DNA from: Onchocerca volvulus
Lineage: Eukaryota; Nematoda; Chromadorea; Rhabditida; Onchocercidae
DNA length: 64,000 bases
Direction of reading: 5' to 3'
Assembly (NCBI GenBank): GCA_000499405.2
Contig: HG738140.1
Coordinates: 12,365,560 to 12,429,559 of the forward strand
Every line of letters starts with the position of its first letter. Positions within the stretch are counted from its first letter, which is position 1. Below are positions 46,710 to 62,400 of this stretch, one piece after another. A program made the position numbers and the translations under genes. The notes beneath the pieces were generated by a model. The model made no database searches. It saw nothing but the letters and a program-made list of their open reading frames with translations, and had not been told where the DNA came from.

Positions 46710-49525
46710 ATGAAAATAGATGATATCCTATGTCGAGTGTTATCAGTAGGTAAAGAAGGTGGTGGATTGAGCAAAAATGTATCCGAGAATGATTTACTTG
46801 CCTTGTGTATAAAAGCTAGAGAGGTAAAGAGATCAAATACAAAAATACATCAGAATTAATTCTACATGAAAGTTAAAATTGGAGAAAAAAATTTGTAGTT
46901 TTTAAAGACTTCTGAGCCATCGAATTTTCGAAGTTCAGAAATGTTTTTTGCATTTCAAATATTAATTTCTACGAAGGAGTTTGAAAATATTTAAATTTTT
47001 TGAAAGTTTCAGAATTTGCTGTTTCAGAATTTCAAAAATTGAAATTCAACAGTTTGAAATTTCATAATTTTGCATCTGCAGATATTTTTGAGTCAGTCCA
47101 TGTTTATCGAAATTGATCCACCAGTTAGGATTTGTGGCGATACACATGGCCAATACGGTGATTTATTGCGACTTTTTCACCGCGGTGGTTTTCCACCACT
47201 GTCAAATTATCTATTCCTTGGTGATTATGTTGATCGCGGTCCTCAAAATCTTGTTAGTTTTATAAATTTTGATTTCATTGTGAAATTTTGTTTGAAGTAA
47301 TCAAATCTTTTGAAATTATAATCGACATGATGAAATAGTGCTAGAAGCAAACAGATGCTGGAAGGTAGTAAAAAACGAAAGAAAGAAATTAATCCAAAAA
47401 TGGAATCCCAACTTTTTGATACAAACTTTAGGATGGAATCTAAAAACAACATGCTATAATATGATTTTTGATCAGATCAGAGCAAATTAGGCCGACAGAA
47501 AAAGTCAAATTTGAAGCCAGAGAGACTATAATGGAATAATACTTAAGTTTTATTGGTCCATAACAAAAACAAAAATGCTCCATTCATTTTTGGAATAACA
47601 AAACAGATATAAATAAAAGATATAAAGATAAACAGATAAGCTACATGATGAATATCAGATTGATAACTATACCATTCTACCTTCTTATCATTTATTTTTC
47701 TCTTCCCATTTCTATCCTATCCACTAAAATCGCTAATTTAGTCAAGAATTTGAAATTGTCATCCATCAAAACACAAGGAAATTCAACATGAATCATAATT
47801 CAATCTGAAATTCATTTTCAAAATTTCGATTGAAACTTTCCCTTCAAATAACTTGTAGTGACTTTCAGGAAGTAATTTGCCTTTTATTTTGTTACAAAGT
47901 AAAATATCCGAACAATTTTTTCTTACTACGCGGTAATCATGAATGTAATGCGGTTAATCGAGTTTACGGATTTTACGATGAATGCTTGCGACGTTATAGT
48001 TCGAATCGTCTTTGGCAAGCATTTCAGGTACAGTAAGTGAGATGCTGTAAGTTTGGAATTTTCTTCTTCCAATAAGAGACGTGATTTTTTTCCAAGAAAA
48101 GTTTTGCACTATGCAAAGTTAGATCTTTCATCTGGAGAGAAAGCATATCAAAAATGATTGGGTTAAATTGAAGTTACTGTTCAAGTATACAGATTAATCG
48201 ATCGATGTGTCCCTAAACGAATTTACGAGGAAAAATTTCTAGTTTTAGGATGTATTTGCTGTTATGCCTTTATGTGGTTGTGTTGGCAATCGAATACTAT
48301 GCATGCATGGAGGTTTATCGCCAAATTTAAAAGATTTCGAACAGGTTTTATTATTTGAAATTAACCTTTCCGAAAAATCAGTTGATATAATGATCAAGAA
48401 GATCATCTAAGGTATTATCCATGATTTATTGTTATTCTTGTTTTTCTCTACGAGTTAAAAATTTTGATATGAAATGTGAAATCTTTATTTGAACAATCAA
48501 AAAAGCAAAAATGGACATTATTAATTCTTGATGTTCAACTTCCATTCCAGTAATTCAATATTTTCAAATTAAGGTCAAATGCCATAGCATTTTTACTAGT
48601 TATCAAAATGATGATCAATTTTACAGTTACGTAATATATCGCGTCCGTTGGAACCAATTAGTCCATCTCTGGAAATGGATCTACTCTGGGCTGATCCAGT
48701 AGTGGGTATTCGAGGTTTTGAACCTAATTTACGCGGTGCTTCATTTGGCTTCGGTGAAGATGTCGTTATTGATATCTGTAAAAGATTGGACATTGATATG
48801 ATTGCTCGAGCTCATCAAGTATGAAAAATTGAATTTTAAAATATTATTCTTTCTGAGTTTAAATGAATCCTATGCAAATGAGAAATGCTTATTGCATTAC
48901 ATATCAAATAATCTAAAGTGCATAAGTAGCTGGAACAATTGAAAAAATATCATCTGTAACTCTTTTAAATGATCGGAAATGTTTGAAACGGATGAAATTG
49001 GATAGCTATGAGATTTTCGGACAAACTTGTTTAACTCTAAAATTGTTTATTTGATGGTCATTTGCGGTTTCAGTAAATTATTGATGCACCTAAATTTATT
49101 AGATCTAACAATGCAGCAAATAGTCTAATTATAGGTCGTACAAGATGGCTATGAATTTTTCGGTAATCGCCGTTTAGTAACGATTTTTTCGGCACCGCAT
49201 TATTGCGGACAGTTCGATAATGCAGCCGCAATTATGATTGTTGATGAAAACCTTGTCTGTTCATTTCAGGTTCCACATATCTTTAAGTCAACAAGAAAAC
49301 CTCGAAGTAAACCAATTTTCATTTATTTTGAAACTTCCGAAAATCTTTTTCAGGATTGCTGTACTACATAAATCTTGAACCCGAAATATTAAAACTGAAC
49401 ATTCTTAGCTTACAAAATCAATTTTCCCAAATTTCTAGATTCTACGACCCCAGGTGATACCAGGACAAACACGCCTTGTCAAAACTATACGTAACGAAAC
49501 TGAAAAGCTTTGTTCCGAATCATGA
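46710..49525 (+). CDS. PP1-family serine/threonine protein phosphatase, seven exons, complete
   Basis: Exons: 46710-46823, 47082-47252, 47869-48027, 48249-48344, 48627-48818, 49135-49269, 49439-49525; every exon is a multiple of three, giving 317 residues, the size of a PP1 catalytic subunit. It hydrolyses phosphoserine and phosphothreonine using two bound metals. Metal and catalytic motifs are all present: GDTHG (57-61), GDYVDRG (85-91), RGNHE (116-120), HGG (168-170), RAHQ (241-244), [11 protein letters not shown] (exon 6). [12 protein letters not shown] and ..NHEC..NR.YGFYDEC.RRY are PP1 signatures. Compared with PP1 alpha/gamma, GDIHG is GDTHG, SAPNYC is SAPHYC, and the middle ([20 protein letters not shown]) is diverged, so it is probably a nematode-specific PP1 paralogue, like the germline or testis types. 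Substrates would be set by docking partners. Confidence 0.93.
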
Positions 49526-50451
49526 TGCTCATGCTTGAAAAACTTATGCATTTATCATATCATAAGACAAGTGAATAGTCAATCATAAAAAGCTTATTGT
49601 TTATTGCAGTCTCTAGTTTACAACACTTAAAATATTTTGGATTGAAACTTTATCAAATTTATTCGAACAACGTCAAAAATATTTGCAATACGTGCAATGG
49701 TAATAATTACAGAAATTTTAGTATAATAGAGAATACCCGCATAAATGAAAATAAATGGAAAGAAAATCTTTCCATATATTACCGATAAATTTATCAATAA
49801 TATATGGAAAATATATGTACACGTAATTATTCAGAAAGTTTGAATCTAATTTGAAATTAATGGAATAGCGAATGCACTCAATGAAAGCATATTTACCTAT
49901 AGTCATTTATCTCCTGTTAACTTCTAACAGCGAGGAAATGGAACAAAATGGATGAAATGACCCTGCAGAGATTCCATAAACTTGAAAGAAAAGAAATAAA
50001 AGAAAGAGAAGAAATTCGACTAGCAAGAATCACGAAGTGTAAAGTTATTAATAATACAAATAGGAGCGTGGAAATCTGTACAATTGAGCTCAATAAAAAG
50101 CAAGACAAAATTTACATAACAATTAGGGAAAAATGAAACTCAGATATTTTTAAAAATAAATTTAAAATGAAAGATTTAAGGTCAAGAAATTAATGTGATA
50201 AAAATCCAAGGTGTGGAAATAATATACAGTCCTATACCTTGAATTCATATAACAAGTTTCATGCAGCAATCACAGACTATCTATCTCATTATTTTACTAT
50301 TCTTGAACCCAATCAAAATAAAATCGTTCAAAAGTTTCAAGCAAAGACGAGATGAAGTGATTGTAAATCTTGAAGATAAGATAATTCAAACCGAAAACAA
50401 ATAAATGTTCATACAGTTCCAAATGGAAAAATTGAAACCGATATTAACATA
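49526..50451. other. Convergent intergenic region
   Basis: Lies between the 3' end of the phosphatase gene (plus) and the 3' end of the EPG5-like gene (minus), so both 3' UTRs are here. A 62-codon frame at 49948-50136, rich in Glu/Lys (LERKEIKEREEIRLARITK), is lysine/glutamate low complexity without splice context. I do not call it a gene. Confidence 0.5.
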
Positions 50452-53400
50452 TCAGTAGGAACTTTCAGCGTTGGCAAGCATTTCCTCTAAATATTTTTCG
50501 TTGTATATTGAGCGAACAACATGTGCAAACAATTCATTCATATGAACAATGTGATATTTCTGAACCTCAGTAAAGTAAGGTTGAGCCAGCTGAGAAGTTG
50601 CTTGGAACTGAACATACTGCTTATGTGTACATAATTCTTTGAATGATTGTATACGACTGTTGAGCACCGGAGTATTGACAGTATTTCGTGGTGATTGATT
50701 TGGGGCTATCGTTTGCTGTGATATGTATAAATTCATCAAATGACATATGTAGCGCATTCTGGAAAGAATTAGGTAGTGTCATTTGTAATGAAATTTCAGA
50801 TGTTTCGAAAATTATTCAATCAGATTTTGAAGTCTCGTTTAAAAAAATAACTAAATTTCTAAAATACAGAATACAGAACTGCTATGTTCTGCAAAAGTTT
50901 TGCATAGATAAAAGTTGGAAGAGAAATGAATGATCAATATTTCTGATTCTATGCTGAATTAAACACGGAAATTTCTTTGAAGAATCTAAAAAATTTATTA
51001 AAATTGTGATATTTTAGATTATTCGAAGAATGTGTATTATTAATATAAGCTGTTCGCTTCAATATATATTATTAATATACATTTTTTGCTTCAATTTATA
51101 TTATTAAAAAATGTACTGAAAAGATAAGCACTATAAAATATATTTTTTCTTCAAATGATAAGTAACACAAATTTCAAAAGTAAAACTGACCTGATGGAGT
51201 AAGGTTGCTTTTTAGATAAGCCAATCAAAGAAAAGAAAGAACTTGATTTGTCATCACTACCTACTCGTTCAAGCCATTCCAAATATTGCATTAAAAATTG
51301 ATTGCCCTGTTCCACAGAATAATTATACTGCCACAACAGTAATTTGTGTAATTTCTCCATCAGAAGTAAGAATGCCGCTTCACTGGTTACATATCTGAAA
51401 CGAAATGTAATTGTTTTTTCAATATCAACCAAAATGCAATTATTATTTCTTTTTCTTCTTTTTCTGGCCTACCATCATATAATCTTTTCTATCTCAACAT
51501 CTCAACAACACCAGTTTTGGGGATTTCTAAGAAAAAAGTTATAGAAAGTTTAACAATCAAAAAATAAATACAATCCTCTCTCCTTATTACAGTCGAAAGA
51601 TTTTCACTGTCATTATAAAATAGGTAAGTTAGTTTCGATTTAAAATAACTTTATTATTAGAGTTATTTCTACTCAAAATGTTTTATGTAAATAAGATTAC
51701 ACATTTATCCTGATATTATAGGAATGAAAATCATATTATAGCATTATTTGTTTTCAGAGCAAGCGGACTAGCATAGCTCTATTGAGCATATAAAATCATC
51801 ATCAAGCCCCTCTGTTTAAAAAATTGTTCAGTAAGAATTCTTTATGTTGTTTTATACGATACGCTTTCAGTGTAACTGAAGTGTTATCATATATTTGGCA
51901 AAATATGCTAATAGTTGGTTTGGAAATAGATAATTCTGAAATTCCAATTTCATTTATTACTTTTCAAAAATAATACCTTGGTTTCAAGATTGTTATGTAA
52001 TCCAATAAAGTTCGTAACAATGCATTTTCCTGTTGTAATGATGCAGTTTCCAATTGTTTCATTGATATCAGTGACATAAGCTGTTTCATTATGAATACAT
52101 TTGCGCATAATGGTAAGAATAATATGGTGTTATCAGAACTAAAACTGATCATACAAAAGGGAAATTGAGGAATAAAGCAGTAAAACTTACACATTCCATT
52201 AAAATTTTAACAAGAAATTCATTTAATAAGAATTGCAATTTTCAAATAACTCCATTCCGCAGTAAGAATATGGGTCTTACATGTTAATATTTCAAATAAT
52301 TTGAAATATAACACGACACATTTGTGTTTTAAAAGCTTTAAGCGGTCAAGAAAATAATGAATCAAAAGTTCACGGATTATTCTCGATAGAAAGAGGCCTC
52401 AATTTTACAACGGTGTTAATTCGCTAAGAAATCGTGCAGCTGTAACGCACTACGAAAAAGATATAATTCATATACGATTATATCTTAACGAAGTTGTATC
52501 AGTAATAAAAAGATATAAAAATCGTAATATGAATTTTAATTTAGGATAAATACTCAGCAAGTAGACTATGGCACTTACCTGGGTGGAGTGAAAAGAATTT
52601 GCCGGCAATGATCAGGTAATATAGTCCATTTTAGTACAACATTCCATTCGCATACACCCATTCCTTGAATTTTAACGATAACTGCTATGAAAGTGAGAAA
52701 TAAGTGATTAAAAAAATGCTCCTCTCTAAAGTTACATATCTGTAATATTGATCAGTTATTTCAGCCTTTACAGTCACAGGCAGACATAGGTATTGATGAA
52801 ATAATATTTGATGGAACAATATCTTAATGAAACATATTTAAGAGAACCATGTTCAAATATATAATGATTGTGCAAATTAAGGATGTGAATAATTGCTGCA
52901 TCTGATACAAAAATAGTCTAATTACAACACTGCTATTATCATATTAGTCAAGACATTCAATATTAAGTAAGTAATTAATATTAAGTAAGTAACCCTGATA
53001 GTTCAAGTAATTATCTTTTTAAGGCATTTAATGAAGCAAGAGACATTAATTATATCGCAAAAAAAGAAAAAAAATTATCAAAAAACATACTCCCAAAATA
53101 TGTTGCAATACATTTCTCGATAATTTGAAGACCATACGGAATTTGATTCATTTTTAACGAACTTATGGTGGTATTCATTAGTAATAAAACAACTGAAGAA
53201 TTAGGATTTTTATCCAACCATTGCAGTAAAATTGATGAAAAAATTTCTGAAAATAACAAAAATAAATTTTAATCATGCATTTTTCTGTTTTACTTAGTAT
53301 TCTTATAACAGACTCCTTGTAGACTATCCATTCCATATATCCGAGTTTTTTCATCACTATATTTGCAAATGGTAAGCCTCGCTTTTTTTTTTTCTTGATT

Positions 53401-56400
53401 ATAATAGAATAATTGCCTATAATCTTTTATAGAGTTAGCAGAATCTTTCAGGATTATGCATGTTCTGAAAAATTCTTAAAAAAGTGTGAAACACACACAT
53501 CTCATATTCTTTATATAATAATCTTTTTTGTTACTGTGCAAAGTCTTTCATAAATTTATTGAAAAGTTATATCATGATACAAGCCTGTTTTTCGACTTCA
53601 AGTTTATTCAGAGTTTCTTCCTAGTTCTTCCATTCTTCAATTCCTCTCATTTATTTCTTCTTCCCTATTTTCATCCATACTTATTAAAATATGAAAAAAA
53701 TATATAAGAGCATGGATGCAATTTATATAAAATGAAAGAGAATGACACTTACCTAAGAATTTATTATCAGATATATCAGACCAGAATGAGATCAATTCAC
53801 GAGACAGAAATGTCTGATTTTCCGATGGTAATTCTGAAAAAATAAGATTGATAATATTTTTCCTGAAAAATAGATTTAATCTTTAAATCCCTGAAAATTC
53901 TTGATAGCAATAATACTTTTATTTATTGTTAAGATATTAACGACAAATAATGGAATAAAATACCTGTGGATGAAACGATATTATGAACAATTTTGATTTG
54001 ATCTTCATAAAATCGGCTTAGCCATGTCCGATCATTTGCATTTCGAAGCATTAAGGCAAGTTGAGTACGAACGTAAAAGGACTGCTTTTGACAGACTTCT
54101 GCAGCCGAAACAGTGTCAATCGAAAATGTCAAGAAGCAAACGCGACGGTACAACCTATTGAATTAACACAGAAAATTTTACAATCATAAACTGAACATCA
54201 ACCGTCACTACTTCTACCGAAATAACATGTTCAAATGGGATACCGATTCATTTTCAAAATAGAGAATAAGTTGAGAACACAACGGAACTACAGGAAAGAT
54301 TTAAATCGCAAATGGTAAAGCTTTGTATTCGACATTCCAGTAATTAAAAACAAACTCGAAAAAAGCATTCGTAACATCGCTTGGATCAATCAGAATTGTC
54401 GATGAAAAACTGGATGCAATACGAGATGAAACTGCATTAAGCTGTTCCATATCAATTAAATGCCATGGAAATGGTATCAGTGAATTCATCAATTTTGGCA
54501 ACGAAGCACGGCAAATCTGCAAGCAACTAGTAACACGTCAAAATATTATAATCAAACAAAGCATCAAACACTGGATATATCTATCCTTGTAAAGAAACCA
54601 TCTTCCAAAATTTTTTTTTTCAAATATCTACCGAATAATTGCAGTAAATCAGCATATATATATATATATATATATACTACTTCTTGGACTGATGTTAGTT
54701 CACTATCAACAATTTTACCAATTAATTCTTTCGAAAATCCTCAAATAATCTTATAGCTACACTTTTTTTCTGTAAGGAGAGATGAATACGATTTCCTATG
54801 ATCCTCTAATTTTATTCAAATTCATTTGTAACGACTAACTGTCATCAATTCCTATTCACTAATTCTATTATGGTGTGCAATATTAAACGAGCGATTTCCT
54901 GAAATGGATCAAAAATTAAAAAATTCTCTTAAATTCGAAATTGACTAACTGAATAATTGGATGGTCGACTGATACAACTTGCCAGTAATGAAAATAATAA
55001 TGAATAAAATGCACGATGTGCATCTGAGGGCTCCTGTTCCTATAATTTAATCATATAAAAGAAAAAAAAAATCACTAATGAAGTAATGGATGGAATAACC
55101 GAAACTTTATAATAAATAATTTGAAAAACATAACTATGATTCAAATGAAAGGAATTAATTCCAAAACAAAGGCGCGTGAAATCAACGGCACTACTAGAAA
55201 ATAATTGTCAACATTTTCAAAGCAAGAAATGGAGATAATGAATCAATTTCATAAATTACAGAACAATCACGAGTAAATGAAATGAAGAAAGCATGAAAAA
55301 TAAGTTACTTGGTACTGTATGAGAGGAAGCCATGGAATACGAACAACAATTTGAGTAATAAGAGGAGCACTTTCAGAAGCACCATCAACCATAATTTTAT
55401 CCATTGAAGCAAGATCGTATAACCTGGGCCAGAATAAGTGCCAAGGAATATTAATAAAACGACTTTCCTATAAAATTTTGGAATAAATTTTGCTATGTGA
55501 ACTTAGTAACTGCATATATCGCCTATTTTTTGAATAAAAAAATTTAATTTAAATTAAAAAACAACAGCACAACTTAATTAATTCAGTATGAATATGCCGA
55601 ACAATTGCGTATTATCGATGTTGAAATGAAGATCAAAGTAGAATACCACCAATTTTCAATACATAGTTTAGATAATGTTTTACGGGCTGAAATTAGCTGA
55701 TCCAAAAAAAAAAAAAAATATAGTAGACTTCTTTCAAAAGCGTATACTATGTTGCAGAACAGCTAAACAGGGATACAGTTCCGACAAACCCAGTTCTAAC
55801 CTAAGCAAAAATAAACTATCTCAACATACAATAATTATGCAAAACATACAATAATTTGATGTACATGAGAACCGCCATGTGTAAAAAATGCCAATTTTTC
55901 TACATAGTAACGCCAAAGCAGTGTTATTAAGTTTTCAGAACCGGATGGAAAGTAAGCATCGTACAATTGATGAAGCTGCTCCATCAACGATACAAAGTAA
56001 TCCAGAACAACAGCAGCACTGTCAGTATCAGTTGGATTCCATGGAGGAAGATCAGAACCGAATGGTTCTAGAAGTGGGCCAAACACTTGTACGCAACGCT
56101 CGAAAATTTGTCGCAGTTCTGAAAACATTTTAATAATTTGCGAATTAAATAATACACAAGACAACATCAGTATGACAAATAAATTATATGGTTATAATAA
56201 ATCTCCTTCAGCTGTGTTTGACATATAAATATTATTATCAAAAGGAAGATTCAGAAAGATACAGTTGAATCTGCTTTAAATGAAATAGTAGCAAATTATA
56301 TGTTTATGTTTAGTTAATATTACAGTGGTGCCACATCCTACAATGACGAATGGTTTCTCTCCTGGCTAGTTTCAACACATCAATGAAATATAAAATGATA

Positions 56401-59400
56401 TTATTTATAGCTTGACGGTTAAAAATAAGCAAAATATTCGAAAAATCGAGAAGTTTTACTTTAATACGCTAATGAAAAATAGATTATTAACGGTTAGAAG
56501 AAAGAAACAACCTGATTCAAGTTTTTCAATAGACCGTTCGGAATCAAATGATAAAGAGGCCATGCTGTATAGGAAAAAATGAACCAGATGCAGCACCTTT
56601 GATAGATAGTTACCCCAAACATTGTAAAATCTGGTAGATAATTCATTTCTAGATTTTTTGAATTGCACAGCAACTGTTTCACTTGCAACAACCGCCTGAA
56701 ACAACTTAATTACTTATTAGATAGGAAGAACTATCTCTAGGGAGTTACTGTTTTAGATGCTGCAATAAAGAATAGAAAACATAGTTAACAGTTAATTGTG
56801 AAACAATAGTCAATTCAAGGATCAATAATAAATTAATTTAATTTGCTTTTGAATTAATTTAATATGATCCTTTTAACTTATCAACATAACTTGAAATAAC
56901 TTAAGCTGAATTTGGAAGATATCTTTAGACGAAATTTCAAAACAGTCGCATACAAAACTTACAGTCATAGTATCGATAATATACTGTGATTTAGTATCCA
57001 CTATGCACTTTTTGTCTGCACCAAGTTTTTTAATAATTTCATCAAATATGCATAATGGTGTACTTTTTGTATCACATGCTAGAAAAATATAAAAAATATT
57101 ATTATGATCTGCAAAGCTTTTCTTGGAAATCGAGTTCTAGTCAAGAAAAAGTTTTTTAATGAAACTATAAAAAATTTTAAAAAAAATTGAAATTTAATGA
57201 AATCATTAAAAAAAAGAAATTTATAAAACATTCTATTGATGAATCAATTTTTTTGTTCGTGACGGTTAAAAAATCATTTTGCTTGAAGGACGAAATAAAA
57301 TTCTTCTAATTCTTAACTAGCATTGATCTGTGTTAGCAATATAATGTGGAACAAAAAATATATGTCGGTAAAAAGAAGATACAATACTATTTAAATGTAT
57401 CAATATGAGAAGATAAAATTACAGTTCCGGAAAGACATTGGGACCTGAGTTAAGCACATCTTCATATTCTGAACCCAGTATTTTTAAAAATGGAAATAAA
57501 TTACATGAGCTACTTTTCGTTCTATTGAAAAATTCTCGGGAAAAAAAATTATGTACTATTCATACCAGCAAGTGAAAGCTTTAAACCATCAATAAAATTG
57601 CTCGGGAATCGATGAAATACGGAATGAATAAAGTGCTTTGCGCAAATATCATACAGCGGCAATGAGGTGTCTGATATCGAAATCAGGTTTTCAAATGCAG
57701 CAGGCATAAGCTGTGAGAATTGATGTGGTGGTAATCTGAAATAATGCAATACATAGTTCCAAACTGATTGCAGACTACGATTCAAAATAATCAAAAATAT
57801 GGTAGAATTATAGATAATATGTTTTCTATGGATTTCGTGTACGAACTAATACGAACGTGTACATACCACCTAGCGATTAGAAGCAAACTGCACATTAAAA
57901 CAGACAGTTTAGCTTCATTTTTAATTTTTAATAAGAATTTTAAAGAAATGAAGACCAACCTATCGCCAGCCTTCTTGATATCCAACCGCGATAGCAAAGT
58001 TAGTGCGGCTAATGATGTAACTGGATCACGGACAGCTTTACTTAAAGATGTATACAAATTAAGTAATTCAGTTGGAGGGATGCAATGAGGAGTAAAGTAC
58101 GGTGTCAAAAGATGAGTTAAATGAGAACCACTTAAGATAACACGCATTAAATTGTGCTGTTCGTGTGGATTATCAGCAATAAATGCCTGCAACAAATGAT
58201 CATACGGAGAATTCAATATCATTAATATAATCTAAAAACTATTGAGTTTTCGTGTAACATACACAATTTTTTTTGGAATTGAATTTTCCACTGGTATTTA
58301 CTCATCGAGTCGAACTCATTTTTTTGGAAGCGAAATAGAGAAATAATGTAGCATAAGTTGATTAATAAAACTAACCTTCAGCTTCTTTTTCGGGGATTTT
58401 CTAATTTTTAGTTCTCATTGACAGTATAAAAGAAAAAATTACAATTGAAAAAAAAAGAAACACACTTCTCCAAGTTTGGCTAAAACGAATGCATATGAAT
58501 CTGCTGCTGCGGGAAAAATCATTTCTAATGACGTGATGGAAGAAGTGGAATGATAAAACAATATTCGTCCTGCATCGCGTAGTTTTGTATGCATTGAAGA
58601 AAGAGGGTCAATATTTTTCATATGATCATGCATTTTCCTGAAAAAGCTATTTTATGAAATTTTGGTACTCCCAAAATATGTTAAGATAAAGAAGCAACCA
58701 ATTTCTTGCACTTCCACATTAATATCGCAATATATCAGACTATTCGAATAATAAAACATGTAGTTTTGATTCGAATTTTCACATACTCTTTGCTATGTTA
58801 TACTGCAGTTTTACTTGATAAGGACATGTGAGATTAATCAACAGATTCAAAGAACAAAAATTGATCAAAAGATTTCTTTGCACTTACAAAATTATATTTT
58901 CCAAATTAGCACAATGAAGTGATGTTTGTTCAAATAATTTGGAATAGATGCCTGCCAATTCATTGGATCTTTTTAGACGATTAGCCTTCATTTTAGCTTC
59001 CACAGATGTCTGGAAGAAATATGCATGAAAAAAATATCATAAAAAATATGCATGAGAGAAAAAAAAAAATTTTGAAAATCTTTTTTGTTCTTTTTTTTTT
59101 TCTCTAATCTTCGAAATAATTTCTCTTTCAAAAATTCGGAACCTCGAAAATGAACATAAATTTTTAGTAGATATCAATAGATGATAAATATTATACCTCA
59201 TACCGACTAGCTGTAACAATTACATTAGATGTTATAGGATGTGCACATTTGCTACCAAAAGCGGTACTACACTTCAACACGATGGCTAATTCAGTTGCTG
59301 ATTTACTATATAGATCCGGATAGTAACCGACGTACTCGTCATCCAGTATTTCCACCTGATCTTTTGTACTGACAAATACTCTATAATATTTAACCAAATT

Positions 59401-62400
59401 ATAGAAGTCTGTTGGTATCAAAAATTTTAAGTTTCAATTCGAATTCAGTAATTTGAAAATTCATTTCATTTCTTTGTCAAAAACTCATTAATCAAACAAA
59501 AAAAAATCTTAAAAAAAAGATTTAATCTGTTTTAAGCAAATAGAAACCTGGCAGCTTCATTGATTTCCCTTAAATGAGCGGCATATGGCTTAAGACAATG
59601 ACGACTATTACATGCAATAGATAAATCGAAAGGAATTTCTCGTGGCAATGTGGGATGCAGCGGTATCACTGGATAAGGCAATGCTTGACTGCGTTTGCTG
59701 AATTGAGTTATCAGTTGTGTAAAATTACTGGCTCGAATTATTGGTGGACTGACCACAAGTGAACCAAGATGGCATGCAAATATGTACAGCTGCAAAACAA
59801 ACTTGACGTGATTATATTTCAAGAATATCTTCTCTGAAATTTCGGCTTAATTACTATTCTCGCATTCATTGTACAAAAAAATTAAAAAAAAAAGTATACG
59901 AACGTGTAGGTTTTATTATGAAAAAATCATCTTTTTTCAAATGTCAAATGAAGTGAAATGTAAACCTTCTGTTCCTCACTGACTTTCTTCCGCAGTTCAT
60001 CTATATTCATATATTCCACCCAAGGATGCTGAAATCAAAGTGATAGTCCAATATAATTATTAATTATACGTTTAAAAAAGACTAAGAAATTTGTTACTAA
60101 TAATTCGAAATAAACACTACGTTCCATGAAGTTATGAGGAAAACTTTTAAAAATTTCAAAAAAAAAAAAAAAAAAAGAAAGAAAAATTAACAAATCGCTT
60201 ATACATGTACATAAAAACTAACGAAATCATCTGCAACAATAAACTGTAGTAAATGATCAAGTAAAAAATCGTCAAAAGCATGAAGTGACATGTTAAAAAT
60301 CTTTGGATTTGATAACCACTGAGCGAATGCCTAAAATATGAGAAATTTTCTTTAAAAAAATTATGTGTATCAATTTCAATATTAAAATGAACAACTTGTG
60401 CATTTATTTCATCGGAAAATGCAAATAAAGTGATCGAATTCAAGAAGCAAAACTCAAGTCATTTTTAAATTGTTTGATTCTCACTAGATCACTATCGACT
60501 CCAATAAATTCTCATAACATATGTAGAACAACACATTCCAAACAATTTAAACTGACGCATACAATTTAAAAGTTGTTTAATTCAAAGTATAGATAATTCG
60601 CTAAATTTTCGTCTTATTTGAATGCTGCCAAATAACCTTATGTTACTCGATGAAATATATCAACTTTTACCTTATAAAATAGAGAAATACCCTTTTCACT
60701 TTTGTATTCCATTTCAGGTAAAATCTTTTCTCGTAGTTCTTCAAATAGAGGCTTACTGGATAAATTTGTGAGATACTTCTCGCCGAAACAAAATTTTTCT
60801 CTAGAACATCTTTTATATACGATTAACAAGAACAAAAGAATAAAAGTAAACAAAGAATAAAAGAATGGTGAAGTGAATAAAATTAAATGGTTTTTTTGGA
60901 CTTGAGATTTCTGTATTATCTAATAAGTTTATGTAATGTCTAATACGCTCCATGATCATTGGTGATGCATTAGAATGCGACAAATTTCAGATAACAAATT
61001 AATGGATGAATCGATACTTACGCCAAATATTTTTTTCGCGAATATAAGTGAATTGCCAAATTTTGTAGAATAAAAGGAAAAATAGGATGTTCTTTAACAT
61101 TACTACTGCATCCAAATTGTAACCATCGATGAAAATGTAGCCGTTCAACCGGAATATTCACATGGGATTTGGATGCTGCCTTCTGGAAATATAAAAATTC
61201 ATCGATGACAAATTTCTAATAATGCACTGAGTTGAAATCAGAGTTACTGACTAAAAACAGAAATATTTTGAAATATTCTAGACTTAAATTATGCAAAGTA
61301 TACATATACAGAATTATTAATGATTTCTGATGAATAACGTGATAAAAATATAAACCGCAATTAATCATTTATCTATGTTTCTTAACCACTACCTGAACTA
61401 AATTATTCGTCATAAATATCGCTAATTTCAATTTGTTTAAAACTTTTCGTTCGAATGATGGAATGTTTCAACAGAAATACTAATGCAATATTACTAATTC
61501 TGAATCAGTAATTTAAAGCACTAATATTAAGTTCAATTTAATGAAATACTACAGTAACCTTTACGGATTGATCCAAACTATTTTTCGGATGTTTACTCAT
61601 GGCTCGGTATAAAGCTTCATAAAAGGTTTCATGACTTTGTTGTTCAGCTAACAATAATGCAAAAGATGCCCACGGTGAAATGTTCAAATCTGTGGAACCA
61701 ACGAGGGGTGGGACGCTATCATCACTTGTGAACCATGATAGCACACTTTTTGATCCATCTTTCCACTGCTGTAAATCATAAATTTTGGTTTAACTTCATA
61801 AAGATAAGCAGACTGAACTGAATTATAAATAAAATTATATAATAGTCTCGTTCTTGTAATATAACTTTTAAAATATTTTTTTTTAAAAAATTTTAAACTA
61901 AGAATTTTACAATCTAGCCTAATCACTGAAAGAATTAAACGCAAGCTATGTGATGGATACAATCATGCTATTAAGATCTAATTCATTCGATTATTGTGTA
62001 ATTCTAATTGACAAACAAATTCTTACGACAAAATGATTTCTGAAACTTCAACAAAACAAAATTTTACCTGCAGCAACACAGCATAGTTGGCTTTAAGTAA
62101 TTTTGGAATGCCCAATAGCTTTGTTTGATCTCTTACAAATGCCAAACGCACCAATATTCCCAGCAAATAAAGTGTGGATTTGTCGGTGTTCCATTGAGTG
62201 GGCCTTTTGCAGCACAACAACTGTATCCAACCACTCAATTGTATTTGCGAAAAATTCTCATTTATGTGATACTGAAATTTGATTTTAGATCTATTTTTTA
62301 GGCTCAAAATTCAAGAAATTTCAAGACTCAAATTAAAGTTTACTGCAGCATCTGCCATTAAAAAATCAGAAATCATGTCAATAAAATTTATTCAGTTCAA

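Noticed and set aside
55888..56133. 81-codon plus-strand frame
   Set aside because: Antisense shadow of EPG5-like exon 20 (55850-56118).
57768..58088. 106-codon plus-strand frame
   Set aside because: Antisense shadow overlapping EPG5-like exon 16 and the following intron.
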